Below, in pieces: positions 41,592 to 50,939 of a stretch of 64,000 nucleotides of DNA. This DNA comes from Bacteroidaceae bacterium. Its GTDB lineage: Bacteria; Bacteroidota; Bacteroidia; Bacteroidales; Bacteroidaceae. Under the pieces are notes generated by a model that saw only the letters and a program-made list of their open reading frames with translations, was not told the DNA's origin and searched no databases. Numbering within the stretch: the first letter of the stretch is position 1; the number at the start of each line of letters is the position of its first letter. Position numbers and translations under genes: made by a program. The stretch is taken from the NCBI GenBank assembly GCA_024401225.1, contig JAKSLM010000005.1, positions 26,334-90,333 of the forward strand. Direction: 5' to 3'.

Positions 41592-43260
41592 ATGAGTTAC
41601 TAAGAAGTGATCGTGCATTTTCGATGGCGGCATCGGTGAGGGTTTCGCCACTGAGCATGTGGGCTATCTCCTCGATGCGCTGCTCTGGAGTGAGTGCAAT
41701 GATGTGGCTCACGGTGGAGTCGGCATTGTCCTCCTTGTATACCCGGTAGTGGGAGGTGCCGAGGGCTGCTATCTGAGGCAGATGGGTGATGGAGATGACC
41801 TGGCGGTCGCTCACGCCCATCTCCTTCATGGTGCGTGCCATCTTCTCGGCTATGCTGCCTGACACTCCGGTGTCGATTTCATCGAAGATAATGGTAGGCA
41901 GATGGACTGTTCCAGCTATAAGAGCCTTGAGCGAGAGCATGACGCGTGCGATTTCACCGCCCGATGCGACCTGGCTCACGTCCTTGAGCGGCGTGTTCTT
42001 GTTGGCTGAGAAGAGGAATGCGACATGGTCGATGCCCTTAGGCGAGAGCGATTGCTCGGTGAATTGGACTTCAAACTGCACATTTGGCATTCCAAGGGGG
42101 ATGAGTCGGTTTACCATCTCCTGACACACGCGGTCGGCTGCTGCACGGCGTGCGGTGCTGAGTTCCTCGGCAAGTCCGTAGACCTTGTCGTACTGCTGCT
42201 CGCATTTCCGCGATAATTCCTCGATGAGTTCGTCGCTATTGTCAAGCAGAAGCAGTTTGTGCTCGAGTTGTGCCTGGATGTCGAGCAGTTCCTGAATGGA
42301 GTCGACAGAATGCTTCTTCTGAAGGTCGTAGATGGTGTTCAGGCGGTTGTTGACGTATTCGAGACGCGAAGGATTGTACTCCACCTCCTCTGCTGCGGAT
42401 TCGATCTCAGAGGCGATGTCCTTGAGCTCGATGTAGCACGAGTCGAGGCGATTGATGAATTCTTCGGCTTTTGGCCACACGTTGGATATGCCTTGTATAG
42501 CACGCAGACTCTCCTTGACCAACTGGAGGGCATCGCTGCCACGATCATCGTCGGCACTAAGGGCTCCGAACGAACTGTAGAGGCCCGACTTGATGTCCTC
42601 GGCATGGGAGAGCATCTCTGCCTCGTCCTCAAGCAGCTGCTGTTCGTCGGCTTGCAACTTGGCATCGGCAAGCTCGCCTACCTGGAAGCGTATGAACTCC
42701 TCGTCCTGGCGGCTCGACTCGGCAGCATCCTTGGCTGCCTGAAGCTGATGGAGGAGATCGCGATAGAGTAAGTACTCCTTATTATATACGGAGAGGTTGT
42801 CGGCATTATGAGCCACGGTGTCAAGCACGCTGAGCTGGAAGTCCTCCTTGGCAAGAAGGAGGTTCTTGTGCTGCGAGTGGACATCAATGAGGCTATCGCC
42901 CAGCTCCTTTAGCTGCGAGAGTGAAGCTGGGGTGTCGTTGATGAAGGCACGGCTCTTGCCCGAACTGGTGAGTTCGCGGCGAATGATGCACTCCGTGCCA
43001 TCGAAGTCGAGGTCATTATCGCGGAAGAAGGCATCAAGCCCATAGCGCGACACATCGAACGTAGCCTCCACGATGCAGCGGTTGGCCCCTGCCTTGATCG
43101 ACTTGGAGTCGGCCCTGGCTCCGAGCAGCAGACCAATGGCTCCGAGGATGATGGACTTTCCTGCTCCGGTCTCACCCGTGATGACTGAGAAGCCCGGATG
43201 GAGGTCGATGTCAAGATGCTCGATGAGGGCGTAGTTTTCTATATGCAGATTGGTGATCAT
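41590..43260 (-). CDS. recN: DNA repair protein RecN
   Basis: 556 residues, standard for RecN. SMC-like: N-terminal Walker A G-E-T-G-A-G-K-S-I near residues 31-39, a long coiled-coil middle (about 150-370), and C-terminal signature V-A-S-G-G-E-I-A-R-V-M-L-S with Walker B T-I-I-F-D-E-I-D-T-G-V-S-G. It acts in double-strand-break repair. It lies 6 bp after the PorD-like gene in the minus-strand block and is likely transcribed from dnaN or coaBC. Confidence 0.96.
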   Translation of the reverse strand: MITNLHIENYALIEHLDIDLHPGFSVITGETGAGKSIILGAIGLLLGARADSKSIKAGANRCIVEATFDVSRYGLDAFFRDNDLDFDGTECIIRRELTSSGKSRAFINDTPASLSQLKELGDSLIDVHSQHKNLLLAKEDFQLSVLDTVAHNADNLSVYNKEYLLYRDLLHQLQAAKDAAESSRQDEEFIRFQVGELADAKLQADEQQLLEDEAEMLSHAEDIKSGLYSSFGALSADDDRGSDALQLVKESLRAIQGISNVWPKAEEFINRLDSCYIELKDIASEIESAAEEVEYNPSRLEYVNNRLNTIYDLQKKHSVDSIQELLDIQAQLEHKLLLLDNSDELIEELSRKCEQQYDKVYGLAEELSTARRAAADRVCQEMVNRLIPLGMPNVQFEVQFTEQSLSPKGIDHVAFLFSANKNTPLKDVSQVASGGEIARVMLSLKALIAGTVHLPTIIFDEIDTGVSGSIAEKMARTMKEMGVSDRQVISITHLPQIAALGTSHYRVYKEDNADSTVSHIIALTPEQRIEEIAHMLSGETLTDAAIENARSLLSNS

Positions 43261-43266
43261 AGTGTG

Positions 43267-44175
43267 TCACTTCTTTATCTTATTCCAATAGTTGTTCTGC
43301 GCAGCATTGATGTTGCTGAGCACGTCGTAGACGCCGTTCTTCTCCTTCTCGGTGCCATGACCCGTGTAGATGCTGACCAGCTCGTCGCGCTTGAATTCGG
43401 TGAAGATCTGCGGGAGGAGCGACATAGGCTTGTTGTGGTACGCCTCGCCAAGCATCTGGATGGCCTCGGTTACTGCTGTGCGGCCACGGTCGGCATTGTT
43501 GCTCATCTCATCAAGTCCCTCGCGATAGTACTTGTACTGGAAGCGGCGCAGCGATTCCATCGAGGTTTCCATGTAGTCGTTGATGATGGCATGGCGATTG
43601 CGATTGTCATCGAAGGCACGCCAACCAGTGCCGCCTATGCTCTGGGCATTGTTGCACACGCTCTCTGCCATGCGGAGCACATCGCTGCCCCCAAGGGGTG
43701 CAAAGGAGTCGAGATCCATGCCGATGAAGAGGTAGGCATAGAAGGCGAGCATGGCTGTGAGATTGTTGTCGAGGTTGTTCTCGTTGTACTCGAGTGGATC
43801 GTTCTCGCGATAGTCGAACTCAAACGATGCATCACGGTTGGAGAAGAGGGTGGATACGTAGGCGGAGTTGTAGGTCGGGCGATTGAGGTTGAACAACAAC
43901 TCGCACGAGAAGTGGCTGGACGAAGCATCGTACTTCTTCACGGTGATGTTGAACGTGCAGTCGATCTTCTCTTCACGCTGGAACTGGAGGTCAGTCCACT
44001 CGTGATTGTTGAGGAACTGGGCTATGGCGTTCTCGAGCGTGGTAAACACGGACGTATTGGTGCCCTGCACCTGCGAGTAGTTGATGCGGACCGTAGCGTT
44101 CAGCTCCTGTGCCCTGAGGGCGGACGGGAGGCAGAATGTGAGGATGAGAAGCAGGAATGCGATGCGTCTTGTCAT
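43267..44175 (-). CDS. DUF4835 protein, PorD-like type IX secretion component
   Basis: 302 residues with a signal peptide (cut after L-R-A-Q, about residue 23). The start of the mature part, E-L-N-A-T-V-R-I-N-Y-S-Q-V-Q-G-T, and the phrase D-Y-R-E-N-D-P-L-E-Y with L-T-A-M-L-A-F-Y-A-Y are the DUF4835 pattern. The Porphyromonas member, PorD, is needed for type IX secretion. This fits the T9SS-like tail on the large protein at 13-16 kb. It overlaps coaBC by 4 bp (ATGA), so the two are coupled. Confidence 0.85.
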   Translation of the reverse strand: MTRRIAFLLLILTFCLPSALRAQELNATVRINYSQVQGTNTSVFTTLENAIAQFLNNHEWTDLQFQREEKIDCTFNITVKKYDASSSHFSCELLFNLNRPTYNSAYVSTLFSNRDASFEFDYRENDPLEYNENNLDNNLTAMLAFYAYLFIGMDLDSFAPLGGSDVLRMAESVCNNAQSIGGTGWRAFDDNRNRHAIINDYMETSMESLRRFQYKYYREGLDEMSNNADRGRTAVTEAIQMLGEAYHNKPMSLLPQIFTEFKRDELVSIYTGHGTEKEKNGVYDVLSNINAAQNNYWNKIKK

Positions 44176-45392
44176 TTCAATATGGATTGAAGTTGGTCGA
44201 TGATGTCAACAGCCACCTCTGCCTTCGACTTGAGTGGGTAGGTCTGCATGGCATCGGGGGTGATGATGGTAATCTTGTTGGTATCGGTACGGAACCCTGC
44301 ACCCTTGTCGCGCAGCGAGTTGAGGACGATGAAGTCGAAGTTCTTCTTCTGCAGTTTGCTTTGGGCATTGGACTCCTCATCGTTGGTTTCGAGAGCGAAG
44401 CCTACGAGCACCTGTCGATCGGTCTTGATGGCACCGAGCGACTTGGCGATGTCAGGGTTAGGCTTGAGACAGATAACCATGTCATCGCCCGTACGCTTAA
44501 TCTTCTGATCGGCCACGGTGACTGGGGTGAAGTCGGCTACTGCTGCCGAGAGAATGCCAGCATCGGCCGATGGATAGAGCGCCATGCAGGCTTCGTACAT
44601 CTGCTGGGCAGACTCGACATCGGTGCGGTGGATGTTGGCATGCTGGGGAATGGTGGCTGACACGGGACCGCACACGAGCTCGACCTCTGCTCCGCGGCGT
44701 GCGCACTCCTCGGCTATTGCCAGTCCCATCTTGCCAGATGAGTAGTTGCCTATGAAGCGCACGGGGTCAATCTTCTCGTAGGTAGGACCTGCCGTGATGA
44801 GCACCTTGCGTCCAGCCATGGACTGAGAGGCACTCTGTTCAGCCTCAGCCTGGGCAAAGAATGCCTCGAGCTGGGCTACGATGTTCTCCGGTTCCTCCAT
44901 GCGTCCCTTGCCCTCGAGCTTGGAGGCAAGGAAGCCGGTGCCGGGTTCGATGATATGATTGCCGTACGACTGAAGGGTACGGAGGTTGCTCTGTGTGGAA
45001 GGATGGGCATACATGTCGAGGTCCATGGCTGGAGCCACGAACACCGGCGCCTTCATGCTGAGGTAGGTGGTGATGAGCATGTTGTCAGCCACTCCATGTG
45101 CCATCTTGCCTATGGTGCTGGCTGTGGCTGGGGCAATGAGCATGGCATCAGCCCAGAGACCGATGTCGACATGCGAGTTCCATGTGCCATCGCGCTGCGA
45201 GAAGAACTCGCTGATGACAGGCTTGTGGGTAAGTGCCGAGAGAGTGATGGGAGTGATGAACTCCTTGCCGGCAGGGGTGATGACCACCTGCACCTCTGCA
45301 CCCTTCTTGATGAGCTGGCGGATGATGAGGCACGACTTGTAGGCTGCAATGCTGCCCGTGATGCCTAATACGATTTTCTTTCCTTGTAGCAT
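44172..45392 (-). CDS. coaBC: Bifunctional phosphopantothenoylcysteine decarboxylase / phosphopantothenate-cysteine ligase
   Basis: 406 residues. The FMN-binding CoaC half (about 1-180) shows I-V-L-G-I-T-G-S-I-A-A-Y-K and the P-A-M-D-L-D-M-Y block. The CoaB half (about 190-406) starts with the hallmark G-P-T-Y-E-K-I-D-P-V-R-F-I-G-N-Y-S-S-G-K-M-G and contains K-L-K/K-I-K-R nucleotide-binding parts. Together they turn phosphopantothenate and cysteine into phosphopantetheine for coenzyme A. The gene lies 10 bp after the exonuclease gene on the minus strand. Confidence 0.96.
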   Translation of the reverse strand: MLQGKKIVLGITGSIAAYKSCLIIRQLIKKGAEVQVVITPAGKEFITPITLSALTHKPVISEFFSQRDGTWNSHVDIGLWADAMLIAPATASTIGKMAHGVADNMLITTYLSMKAPVFVAPAMDLDMYAHPSTQSNLRTLQSYGNHIIEPGTGFLASKLEGKGRMEEPENIVAQLEAFFAQAEAEQSASQSMAGRKVLITAGPTYEKIDPVRFIGNYSSGKMGLAIAEECARRGAEVELVCGPVSATIPQHANIHRTDVESAQQMYEACMALYPSADAGILSAAVADFTPVTVADQKIKRTGDDMVICLKPNPDIAKSLGAIKTDRQVLVGFALETNDEESNAQSKLQKKNFDFIVLNSLRDKGAGFRTDTNKITIITPDAMQTYPLKSKAEVAVDIIDQLQSILK

Positions 45393-45402
45393 GTGGTCTG
45401 TG

Positions 45403-46173
45403 TTACTTCATCTTTGACTGCAGGTAGGCCTTGGTCAGCACCTGCTTGGTATTGAGTGGGAAGTCGCTCTGCTGCATCCAGCCGTAGTAGCCTGGATCGT
45501 GGCGCAGGGTATCGATGAGGGGACGGCCCTTGTACTTGCCGAAATTGATGACGATGTTGCCTTCATCATCGTACACGAAGCGACCAGCAAAGTCGGCATT
45601 CTTGTTCAAGGACGAGAACTCAGCAAGGAAGCTGATGTCGTTCTGCAGATCGTCAGGATAGCGATCAAGCTGTGCCTCAAGCACCTCGAGCGTAGCACGT
45701 GTGTCGGCAAGAGCCGAATGAGCATTCTCAAGGTCCTTGTTGCAATAATACTTGTAGGCTGCAATGAGGGTGCGGCGCTCCAATTTGTGGTAAATGTTCT
45801 GCACATCGACCATCTTCCTGCGGCTGAGGTCAATATCGATGCCTACACGGAGAAACTCCTCCACGAGAAGCGGAATGTCGAATCGGTTGGAATTGAAGCC
45901 TGCAAGGTCGGCACCTTCGAACACCTTCTTGAGGTCGGATGCTATCTGGCTGAATGTAGGACAGTCCTGCACATCCTCATCGTAGATGCCGTGGACCTGC
46001 GACGATGCCTCAGGTATGTGCATGCCCGGATTGAGGCGCATGGACTTGGACTCTTCGTTGCCGTTAGGAAAAACTTTGATGTAGCAAAGTTCCACAATGC
46101 GGTCCTTTGCTACATCAATTCCTGTGGTCTCTAGATCGAAGAATATTATCGGATTCTTGAGATTGAGTTTCAT
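45403..46173 (-). CDS. DnaQ-like 3'-5' exonuclease
   Basis: 256 residues. The DEDD exonuclease signature is visible: F-F-D-L-E-T-T-G (Exo I, near residues 11-18), N-R-F-D (Exo II) and H-S-A-L-A-D-T-R-A-T (Exo III). A C-terminal extension of about 70 residues (I-N-F-G-K-Y-K-G-R-P-L) is typical of the Bacteroidota type. It probably acts as proofreading or repair nuclease. It stands 9 bp after dnaN on the minus strand, suggesting co-expression with the clamp. Confidence 0.9.
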   Translation of the reverse strand: MKLNLKNPIIFFDLETTGIDVAKDRIVELCYIKVFPNGNEESKSMRLNPGMHIPEASSQVHGIYDEDVQDCPTFSQIASDLKKVFEGADLAGFNSNRFDIPLLVEEFLRVGIDIDLSRRKMVDVQNIYHKLERRTLIAAYKYYCNKDLENAHSALADTRATLEVLEAQLDRYPDDLQNDISFLAEFSSLNKNADFAGRFVYDDEGNIVINFGKYKGRPLIDTLRHDPGYYGWMQQSDFPLNTKQVLTKAYLQSKMK

Positions 46174-46182
46174 ATTTGGATT

Positions 46183-47307
46183 TTAGTCTTGAAGCATCAT
46201 TGGCATGAGGAGCATGATGAGTTCCTCGTTCTCTGTCTGCTCAGCAGGAACCACTACTCCGGCACGGCTTGGGTCAGCAAGCTCGAGCACTACTTCCTGC
46301 GACACGATGCTGTTGAGCACCTCGAGGAGGAATGGGCCGTTGAAACCGATGCTCATCGACATGCCATCGTACTCGCACATGACGTGTTCCTCTGCAAACG
46401 TAGAATAATCGACATCCTGAGCGCTCACGGTAAGGGTGTTGGCGTCGAGGTGGAGCTTGATGAGCGAGCTGCTCACGCTGGCACATACGCTCACGCGGCG
46501 AAGGGCAGAGATGAGAGAGATGCGATCGACTGTGACACGGAATGGGTTGTCCTTAGGAATGACAGAGTTGTAGTTAGGATAGCGGCCCTCGATGAGGCGG
46601 CAGCTGATGGTGTAGTTATCAAGCGTGATCTCAGCGTTGCGCTCGTCGAAGCGGATCACAGCATCGCCCTGCTCCTTTGGAAGGATGTTCTTGAGCATGT
46701 TGGATGGCTTCTTTGGAAGGATGAAAGCAGAATTATCATCGCTGCGAACAGAGAGGATGCGATTGCGAACGAGCTTGTGTCCATCGCTTGCCACGAGGGT
46801 GATGAAGTCGGTTGTGAGGTCGAAGTACACACCGTTCATCTGAGGTCGAAGTTCATCGTCGGCAGTAGCAAAGAGCGCGCGCGAAATGCCACTGAAGAGT
46901 GTGTCAGCAGGGATTACGACGTTCTTCTGGTCGGATACCACACGTGTTGGTACTGGGTATTCCTCACCATTCTGGCCGATGATGTTGTACTTACCATTCT
47001 GATAGATGATCTCAATCTGGAAGGTGTCAGGATTGATCACAAAAGTGATAGGCTGGTCGGAAATCTCCTTTATGGAGTTGATCAACTGCTTAGAGTCGAT
47101 GGCAATCTTGCCATATCCATCTGCTTCCAGCACCTCAAGGTTAGTCACGATGGTTGTCTCGCTATCGGAAGCAGTAAGCTGCAGCCCCCCTTCGCTGAGA
47201 TTGAAGAGCACGCAGTCAAGGATGGCCAGCGAACTCTTTGAACTTTGTACTCTGCTGATGGTTTGAACACGCGAGCAGAGAAGTGAGCTTGATATACTAA
47301 ATTTCAT
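46183..47307 (-). CDS. dnaN: DNA polymerase III beta subunit (sliding clamp)
   Basis: 374 residues, the standard length, in three repeated clamp domains. The C-terminal M-L-L-M-P-M-M-L closely matches the conserved clamp end (V-x-P-M-R-L in other phyla), and V-A-S-D-G-H-K-L, L-I-E-G-R-Y-P-N-Y and V-I-P-K are family blocks. It holds the replicase on DNA. It is the first gene of the minus-strand block dnaN-exonuclease-coaBC-porD-recN. dnaA is not beside it. Confidence 0.97.
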   Translation of the reverse strand: MKFSISSSLLCSRVQTISRVQSSKSSLAILDCVLFNLSEGGLQLTASDSETTIVTNLEVLEADGYGKIAIDSKQLINSIKEISDQPITFVINPDTFQIEIIYQNGKYNIIGQNGEEYPVPTRVVSDQKNVVIPADTLFSGISRALFATADDELRPQMNGVYFDLTTDFITLVASDGHKLVRNRILSVRSDDNSAFILPKKPSNMLKNILPKEQGDAVIRFDERNAEITLDNYTISCRLIEGRYPNYNSVIPKDNPFRVTVDRISLISALRRVSVCASVSSSLIKLHLDANTLTVSAQDVDYSTFAEEHVMCEYDGMSMSIGFNGPFLLEVLNSIVSQEVVLELADPSRAGVVVPAEQTENEELIMLLMPMMLQD

Positions 47308-47335
47308 TGTGCGTATTTATTTGTTATTTATGCTA

Positions 47336-47343
47336 CAAAGATA
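47336..47343 (-). promoter_or_regulatory. -7 element of the dnaN block
   Basis: TATCTTTG on the minus strand, 28 bp before the dnaN start. The -33 box is unclear. Confidence 0.6.
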
Positions 47344-47427
47344 ACAATAAGTTTGCACAACGAGTTATTTTTTCAAGCTATTTTACGAATTATTCACTAA
47401 AAAGGATGCGAAAACAAAAAAAATATC

Positions 47428-47435
47428 GTAATTTT
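47428..47435 (+). promoter_or_regulatory. -7 element of the DUF3127 gene
   Basis: TAATTTTG followed by TACCC, 35 bp before the start. Confidence 0.55.
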
Positions 47436-47470
47436 GTACCCACAAAAAACAAATATATAAAATTATCAAT

Positions 47471-47890
47471 ATGGAAATGTCAGGAAAAATCATCGCTGTG
47501 CTTGAAGCTCGTGGCGGTGTATCATCAAAAACCGGTAATAGTTGGAAAATGCAGGAATACGTGCTCGAAGAGATGAACGTGCAGTTTCCACACCGCATGA
47601 GCTTCAGTGTATTCGGTGAGGATAAGATCAACGCAATGAATATTCAGGAAGGTCAGGAGCTCACAGTATCGTTCGACATCAACGCACGTGAATACCAAGG
47701 CCGCTGGTACAACGACCTTCGCGCTTGGAAGGTAGAACCTTACACACCTGCCGATGCTCCTGTAGCAGCACCTATGCAGCCACAGCCATTTGCTGCAGCA
47801 CCAGCTCAGCCAGCAGCAACACCTGCCGCTCCTGAGGCACCATTCGGCAATGTAGACGGTGGCGAGTCGACTGACGATCTGCCATTCTAA
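47471..47890 (+). CDS. DUF3127 OB-fold-like protein with SSB-type tail
   Basis: 139 residues. The first 95 are the DUF3127 domain (S-G-K-I-I-A-V-L-E-A-R-G-G, W-K-M-Q-E-Y-V-L-E, R-W-Y-N-D-L-R-A-W-K-V), which looks like a short OB fold. A flexible Pro/Ala/Gln-rich linker follows, and the very end is T-D-D-L-P-F, close to the D-D-D-I-P-F tip with which SSB recruits repair proteins. This suggests a nucleic-acid-binding SSB-like role, in line with its place next to dnaN. The domain has no assigned function that I know of. Confidence 0.82.
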   Translation: MEMSGKIIAVLEARGGVSSKTGNSWKMQEYVLEEMNVQFPHRMSFSVFGEDKINAMNIQEGQELTVSFDINAREYQGRWYNDLRAWKVEPYTPADAPVAAPMQPQPFAAAPAQPAATPAAPEAPFGNVDGGESTDDLPF

Positions 47891-47922
47891 TCAACGTAAG
47901 ACTAGGGTATTACAATAACGGA

Positions 47923-47962
47923 AAAACGTTGCAATGAATCATGCGATTCGTTGCAACGTTTT
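47923..47962 (+). terminator. Bidirectional terminator between the DUF3127 and VTT-domain genes
   Basis: An 18-bp stem (AAAACGTTGCAATGAATC with GATTCGTTGCAACGTTTT, one wobble), tetraloop ATGC, A-rich before and T-rich after. Confidence 0.88.
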
Positions 47963-47972
47963 GTTTTATGCC

Positions 47973-48431
47973 TTATACAAACAGGGCGAGGGCTGAGAAG
48001 GCCACCATGATGTATCTCACAAACTTACCGATGAAGGAGTATAGCATCACTCCCCATGCATTGGCTCTGAGCATGCCCAACGCTATCGCTATTGCCGACC
48101 CCACGATGGGCAGGAAGGAGAACGTGGCTATCCAGGAGCCTTTTCGCTCCACATACCGTTTGGTGCCAAGCAGTTTCTCCTCTTTGATGCGCATGATCTT
48201 TGAGATCTTGTTTACATCCCATATGCGCCCTATAAAGTAGTTGAACATAGTACCAGCCACATTGCCCACCGTACCGCTGATGATGGTGATCCACGGATCC
48301 ATGCCCGTAGTGACAAGCAAGGCTCCCATTACCGCCTCTGAGCTGAATGGTACGAACGTACCGGCAAGAAACGCGGCAAGTGCCATACCGAGGTAGCCGT
48401 ACTGAATGAAGAATTCGTTTAGTGACTCCAT
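47973..48431 (-). CDS. VTT/DedA-like (YqaA-type) membrane protein
   Basis: 152 residues, four or so hydrophobic segments. It has the VTT/SNARE-associated pattern: G-Y-L-G-M-A-L-A-A-F-L-A-G-T-F-V-P-F-S-S-E at the start, G-T-V-G-N-V-A-G re-entrant region, and P-I-V-G-S-A-I-A-I-A-L-G-M-L-R. Family members are linked to lipid (undecaprenyl phosphate) flipping or membrane homeostasis; the YqaA branch is uncharacterised. Its start overlaps the end of the upstream membrane-protein gene by 13 bp. Confidence 0.85.
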   Translation of the reverse strand: MESLNEFFIQYGYLGMALAAFLAGTFVPFSSEAVMGALLVTTGMDPWITIISGTVGNVAGTMFNYFIGRIWDVNKISKIMRIKEEKLLGTKRYVERKGSWIATFSFLPIVGSAIAIALGMLRANAWGVMLYSFIGKFVRYIMVAFSALALFV

Positions 48432-49426
48432 GGCAGCATTATGTTAATGTTTAGCACCTGTACTGCTGCAACGGCGATCGAAAGCACCAAGAGCACAAGA
48501 AGATAAATATGTGTGAATCGGTTGTAAGTCAAAGCAACGAAGTGGGCGAACAGGATGGATGCGTCAATTGCAAACAGAAGTGCCCACACCATGAAGTGCT
48601 GAGGCATGACAAGCAGCGCAAGCAACATGAACAGGCCATGAACCACGAGCACATTATATAAGATGCGTGTACGTGCCTTGTCCTTAAAATTGTTGATGTA
48701 GAAATCGATCGTTCCCGAAAGGTAAAGCACGAAAAGAAATGCGAGTACCATCCACTGATGGAAGGTAAGCACCGTGTAGTCAGGCATCTGGAAGGTCGAG
48801 AACTCATGCCAGAAGTTGGTAAGCAAGTCGTACTCGCCCATCACGTAAGCCACAGCGCTTCCTATCCAGTAGGGCAGTACGGCACCAATGACCGAGGCCA
48901 GGAAGCAGCGCACCGAGAAGGCTCTCATGTACATCATGCTCAGCCAGTAGATCACTAAGACCACCAATAGTTTAGGGAAAAATAGCGATGCCATGGAGAT
49001 GAGCATGAAGACCACGAACGGCAGCGTCGGATTGAGCGATTGGTACATGTGGAAAAAAGGCGAATAGGACAGCAGCACGATAAGCATGATAGGCATGGCT
49101 GGCTGAACATTGTGAGCACATACCAGCACACCCATGACAAACGCAAAGACACTACTTATCATTCGCGAACTGATGCGAAGCAACACGTGCGACTGGTTGA
49201 GCTCCGCCATAATATAGACAGCCAGGGCTGCGATGCCAAGTGCAATATAAGTGCCCACGGAGCCACTCTGCAAGTATTCAGCCACATAGCGCCATAGACC
49301 ATACGCTCCAGCATCGACAGGGGTTGATGCCGAAGGAAGAAGCAGCCACGCGATGACAACAATCACGCTCACTACGGGCAACGTAAACTGGCTGCTTGCT
49401 ACCGGTTTTTGAAATTCCAATCGCAA
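48419..49426 (-). CDS. Polytopic membrane protein of unknown function
   Basis: 335 residues with about ten hydrophobic segments and short loops, the longest containing N-F-W-H-E-F-S-T-F-Q-M-P-D-Y. I do not recognise a named domain with certainty; this size and layout recalls Bacteroidota-only integral membrane proteins of unknown function. It is the first gene of a minus-strand pair with the VTT-domain gene (13 bp overlap) and is divergent from miaB. Confidence 0.7.
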   Translation of the reverse strand: MRLEFQKPVASSQFTLPVVSVIVVIAWLLLPSASTPVDAGAYGLWRYVAEYLQSGSVGTYIALGIAALAVYIMAELNQSHVLLRISSRMISSVFAFVMGVLVCAHNVQPAMPIMLIVLLSYSPFFHMYQSLNPTLPFVVFMLISMASLFFPKLLVVLVIYWLSMMYMRAFSVRCFLASVIGAVLPYWIGSAVAYVMGEYDLLTNFWHEFSTFQMPDYTVLTFHQWMVLAFLFVLYLSGTIDFYINNFKDKARTRILYNVLVVHGLFMLLALLVMPQHFMVWALLFAIDASILFAHFVALTYNRFTHIYLLVLLVLSIAVAAVQVLNINIMLPWSH

Positions 49427-49445
49427 ACTTAACTTAATTTTTGTG

Positions 49446-49453
49446 CAAAGTTA
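49446..49453 (-). promoter_or_regulatory. -7 element of the membrane-protein pair
   Basis: TAACTTTG on the minus strand, 19 bp before the start at 49426. Confidence 0.5.
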
Positions 49454-49518
49454 GTAAATTATTCAGTCTTAATTTAAAATATCGCGCGAATATTTATTAA
49501 AACCTCAATTAAAAATTG

Positions 49519-49526
49519 TAATTTTG
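49519..49526 (+). promoter_or_regulatory. -7 element of miaB, followed by a leader hairpin
   Basis: TAATTTTG, then CACC. In the 74-bp leader a GGGG/CCCC hairpin (49537-49550) runs into TTTT, which could act as a weak attenuator. Confidence 0.5.
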
Positions 49527-49599
49527 CACCGAATTTGGGGTATAAGCCCCTTTTAATAACACAAGTAGGGCGCTTCGTACCCCGCATTTACTATTTCGG

Positions 49600-50910
49600 A
49601 TGAAAAAATTATTTATTGAAACATATGGCTGCCAGATGAACGTGGCTGATAGCGAGGTCATCGCCTCCGTCATGAAGATGGCAGACTATGAGACCTGCGA
49701 TTCCATTGACGATGCCGATGCCATTCTGCTCAACACTTGCAGTGTACGCGAGAATGCAGAAAACAAGATATACAGCCGACTTGAATCACTTCATGCCTTG
49801 CAGCGCAAAGGCCGCAAACTCATCATTGGCGTGGTGGGTTGCATGGCCGAGCGTGTGAAGGAGGAACTGATAGAGAAGCATCATGTGGACCTTGTAGCTG
49901 GTCCTGACTCTTACCTCACTCTGCCAGAGCTTTTTGCTGCTGCAGAGATAGGCGAGAAGGCCATCAACATCGAACTTTCCACTACCGAGACATACAAGGA
50001 AGTGCTTCCAGAGCGCGTATGTGGTGGACACATCAGCGGCTTCGTAAGCATCATGCGTGGCTGCAACAACTTCTGCCACTACTGCATCGTACCTTACACT
50101 CGAGGACGCGAGCGCAGCCGCGAGGTGGACAGCATACTCAACGAGGTGCGTGACCTCTGCGAGAAGGGCTACAAGGAGGTTACACTCCTGGGGCAGAACG
50201 TCAACAGTTACCGATGCGGTGAGGTGGGATTCCCACAGCTGCTAGCCACTGTGGCTGATGCTGTGCCAGGCATGCGCATCCGATTCACCACATCGCACCC
50301 TAAGGACATGAGCGACGAGACCCTCGAGGTCATCGCTGCCCATCCTAACATTTGTCGCCACATTCATCTGCCTGTACAGTCGGGCAGCAACCGCATCCTT
50401 CAGCTCATGAACCGAAAATATACTCGCGAATGGTACCTCGATCGCGTGGCTGCTATCCGACGCATCATCCCAGACTGCGGACTCACCACCGACATTTTCG
50501 TTGGCTACCATTCTGAGACAGAGGAGGATCATCAGATGTCGCTTTCCCTCATGCGTGAATGTGCCTACGACTCAGCGTTCATGTTCAAGTACTCAGAGCG
50601 CCCAGGCACCTATGCATCCAAGCATTTGCCTGACGATGTTCCTGAGGAGGAGAAGATTCGCCGCCTTAACGAGATGATCGCCCTCCAGAACGAGCTCTCA
50701 GCCGAGAGCTATCGCAAGGACATCGGCAAGACATACGAAGTGCTTGTCGAGGGTCTCAGCAAGCGCAGCAAGGAACAGTTCTTCGGACGTACACAGCAGA
50801 ACAAGGTTATCGTATTCGACCGTGGCAACCACCACATTGGTGACTTCGTGAAGGTGAAGGTACTGGAGTCGAGCTCCGCTACGCTGAAGGGAGTGGAAGT
50901 CTTCGACTGA
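49600..50910 (+). CDS. miaB: tRNA-2-methylthio-N6-dimethylallyladenosine synthase
   Basis: 436 residues. Three N-terminal cluster cysteines sit in Y-G-C-Q-M-N, N-T-C-S-V-R-E and V-G-C-M-A-E. The radical SAM motif is G-C-N-N-F-C-H-Y-C-I-V-P-Y, and a TRAM domain ends the protein (V-L-V-E-G-L-S-K-R, F-G-R-T-Q-Q-N-K). It adds the methylthio group to i6A37 in tRNA. The S-V-R-E-N-A-E and Y-T-R-G-R-E phrases separate it from MtaB and RimO. First gene of a plus-strand block; ftsX follows after 29 bp. Confidence 0.96.
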   Translation: MKKLFIETYGCQMNVADSEVIASVMKMADYETCDSIDDADAILLNTCSVRENAENKIYSRLESLHALQRKGRKLIIGVVGCMAERVKEELIEKHHVDLVAGPDSYLTLPELFAAAEIGEKAINIELSTTETYKEVLPERVCGGHISGFVSIMRGCNNFCHYCIVPYTRGRERSREVDSILNEVRDLCEKGYKEVTLLGQNVNSYRCGEVGFPQLLATVADAVPGMRIRFTTSHPKDMSDETLEVIAAHPNICRHIHLPVQSGSNRILQLMNRKYTREWYLDRVAAIRRIIPDCGLTTDIFVGYHSETEEDHQMSLSLMRECAYDSAFMFKYSERPGTYASKHLPDDVPEEEKIRRLNEMIALQNELSAESYRKDIGKTYEVLVEGLSKRSKEQFFGRTQQNKVIVFDRGNHHIGDFVKVKVLESSSATLKGVEVFD

Positions 50911-50939
50911 ACACAAATCAACATGCACCACAACTTATT

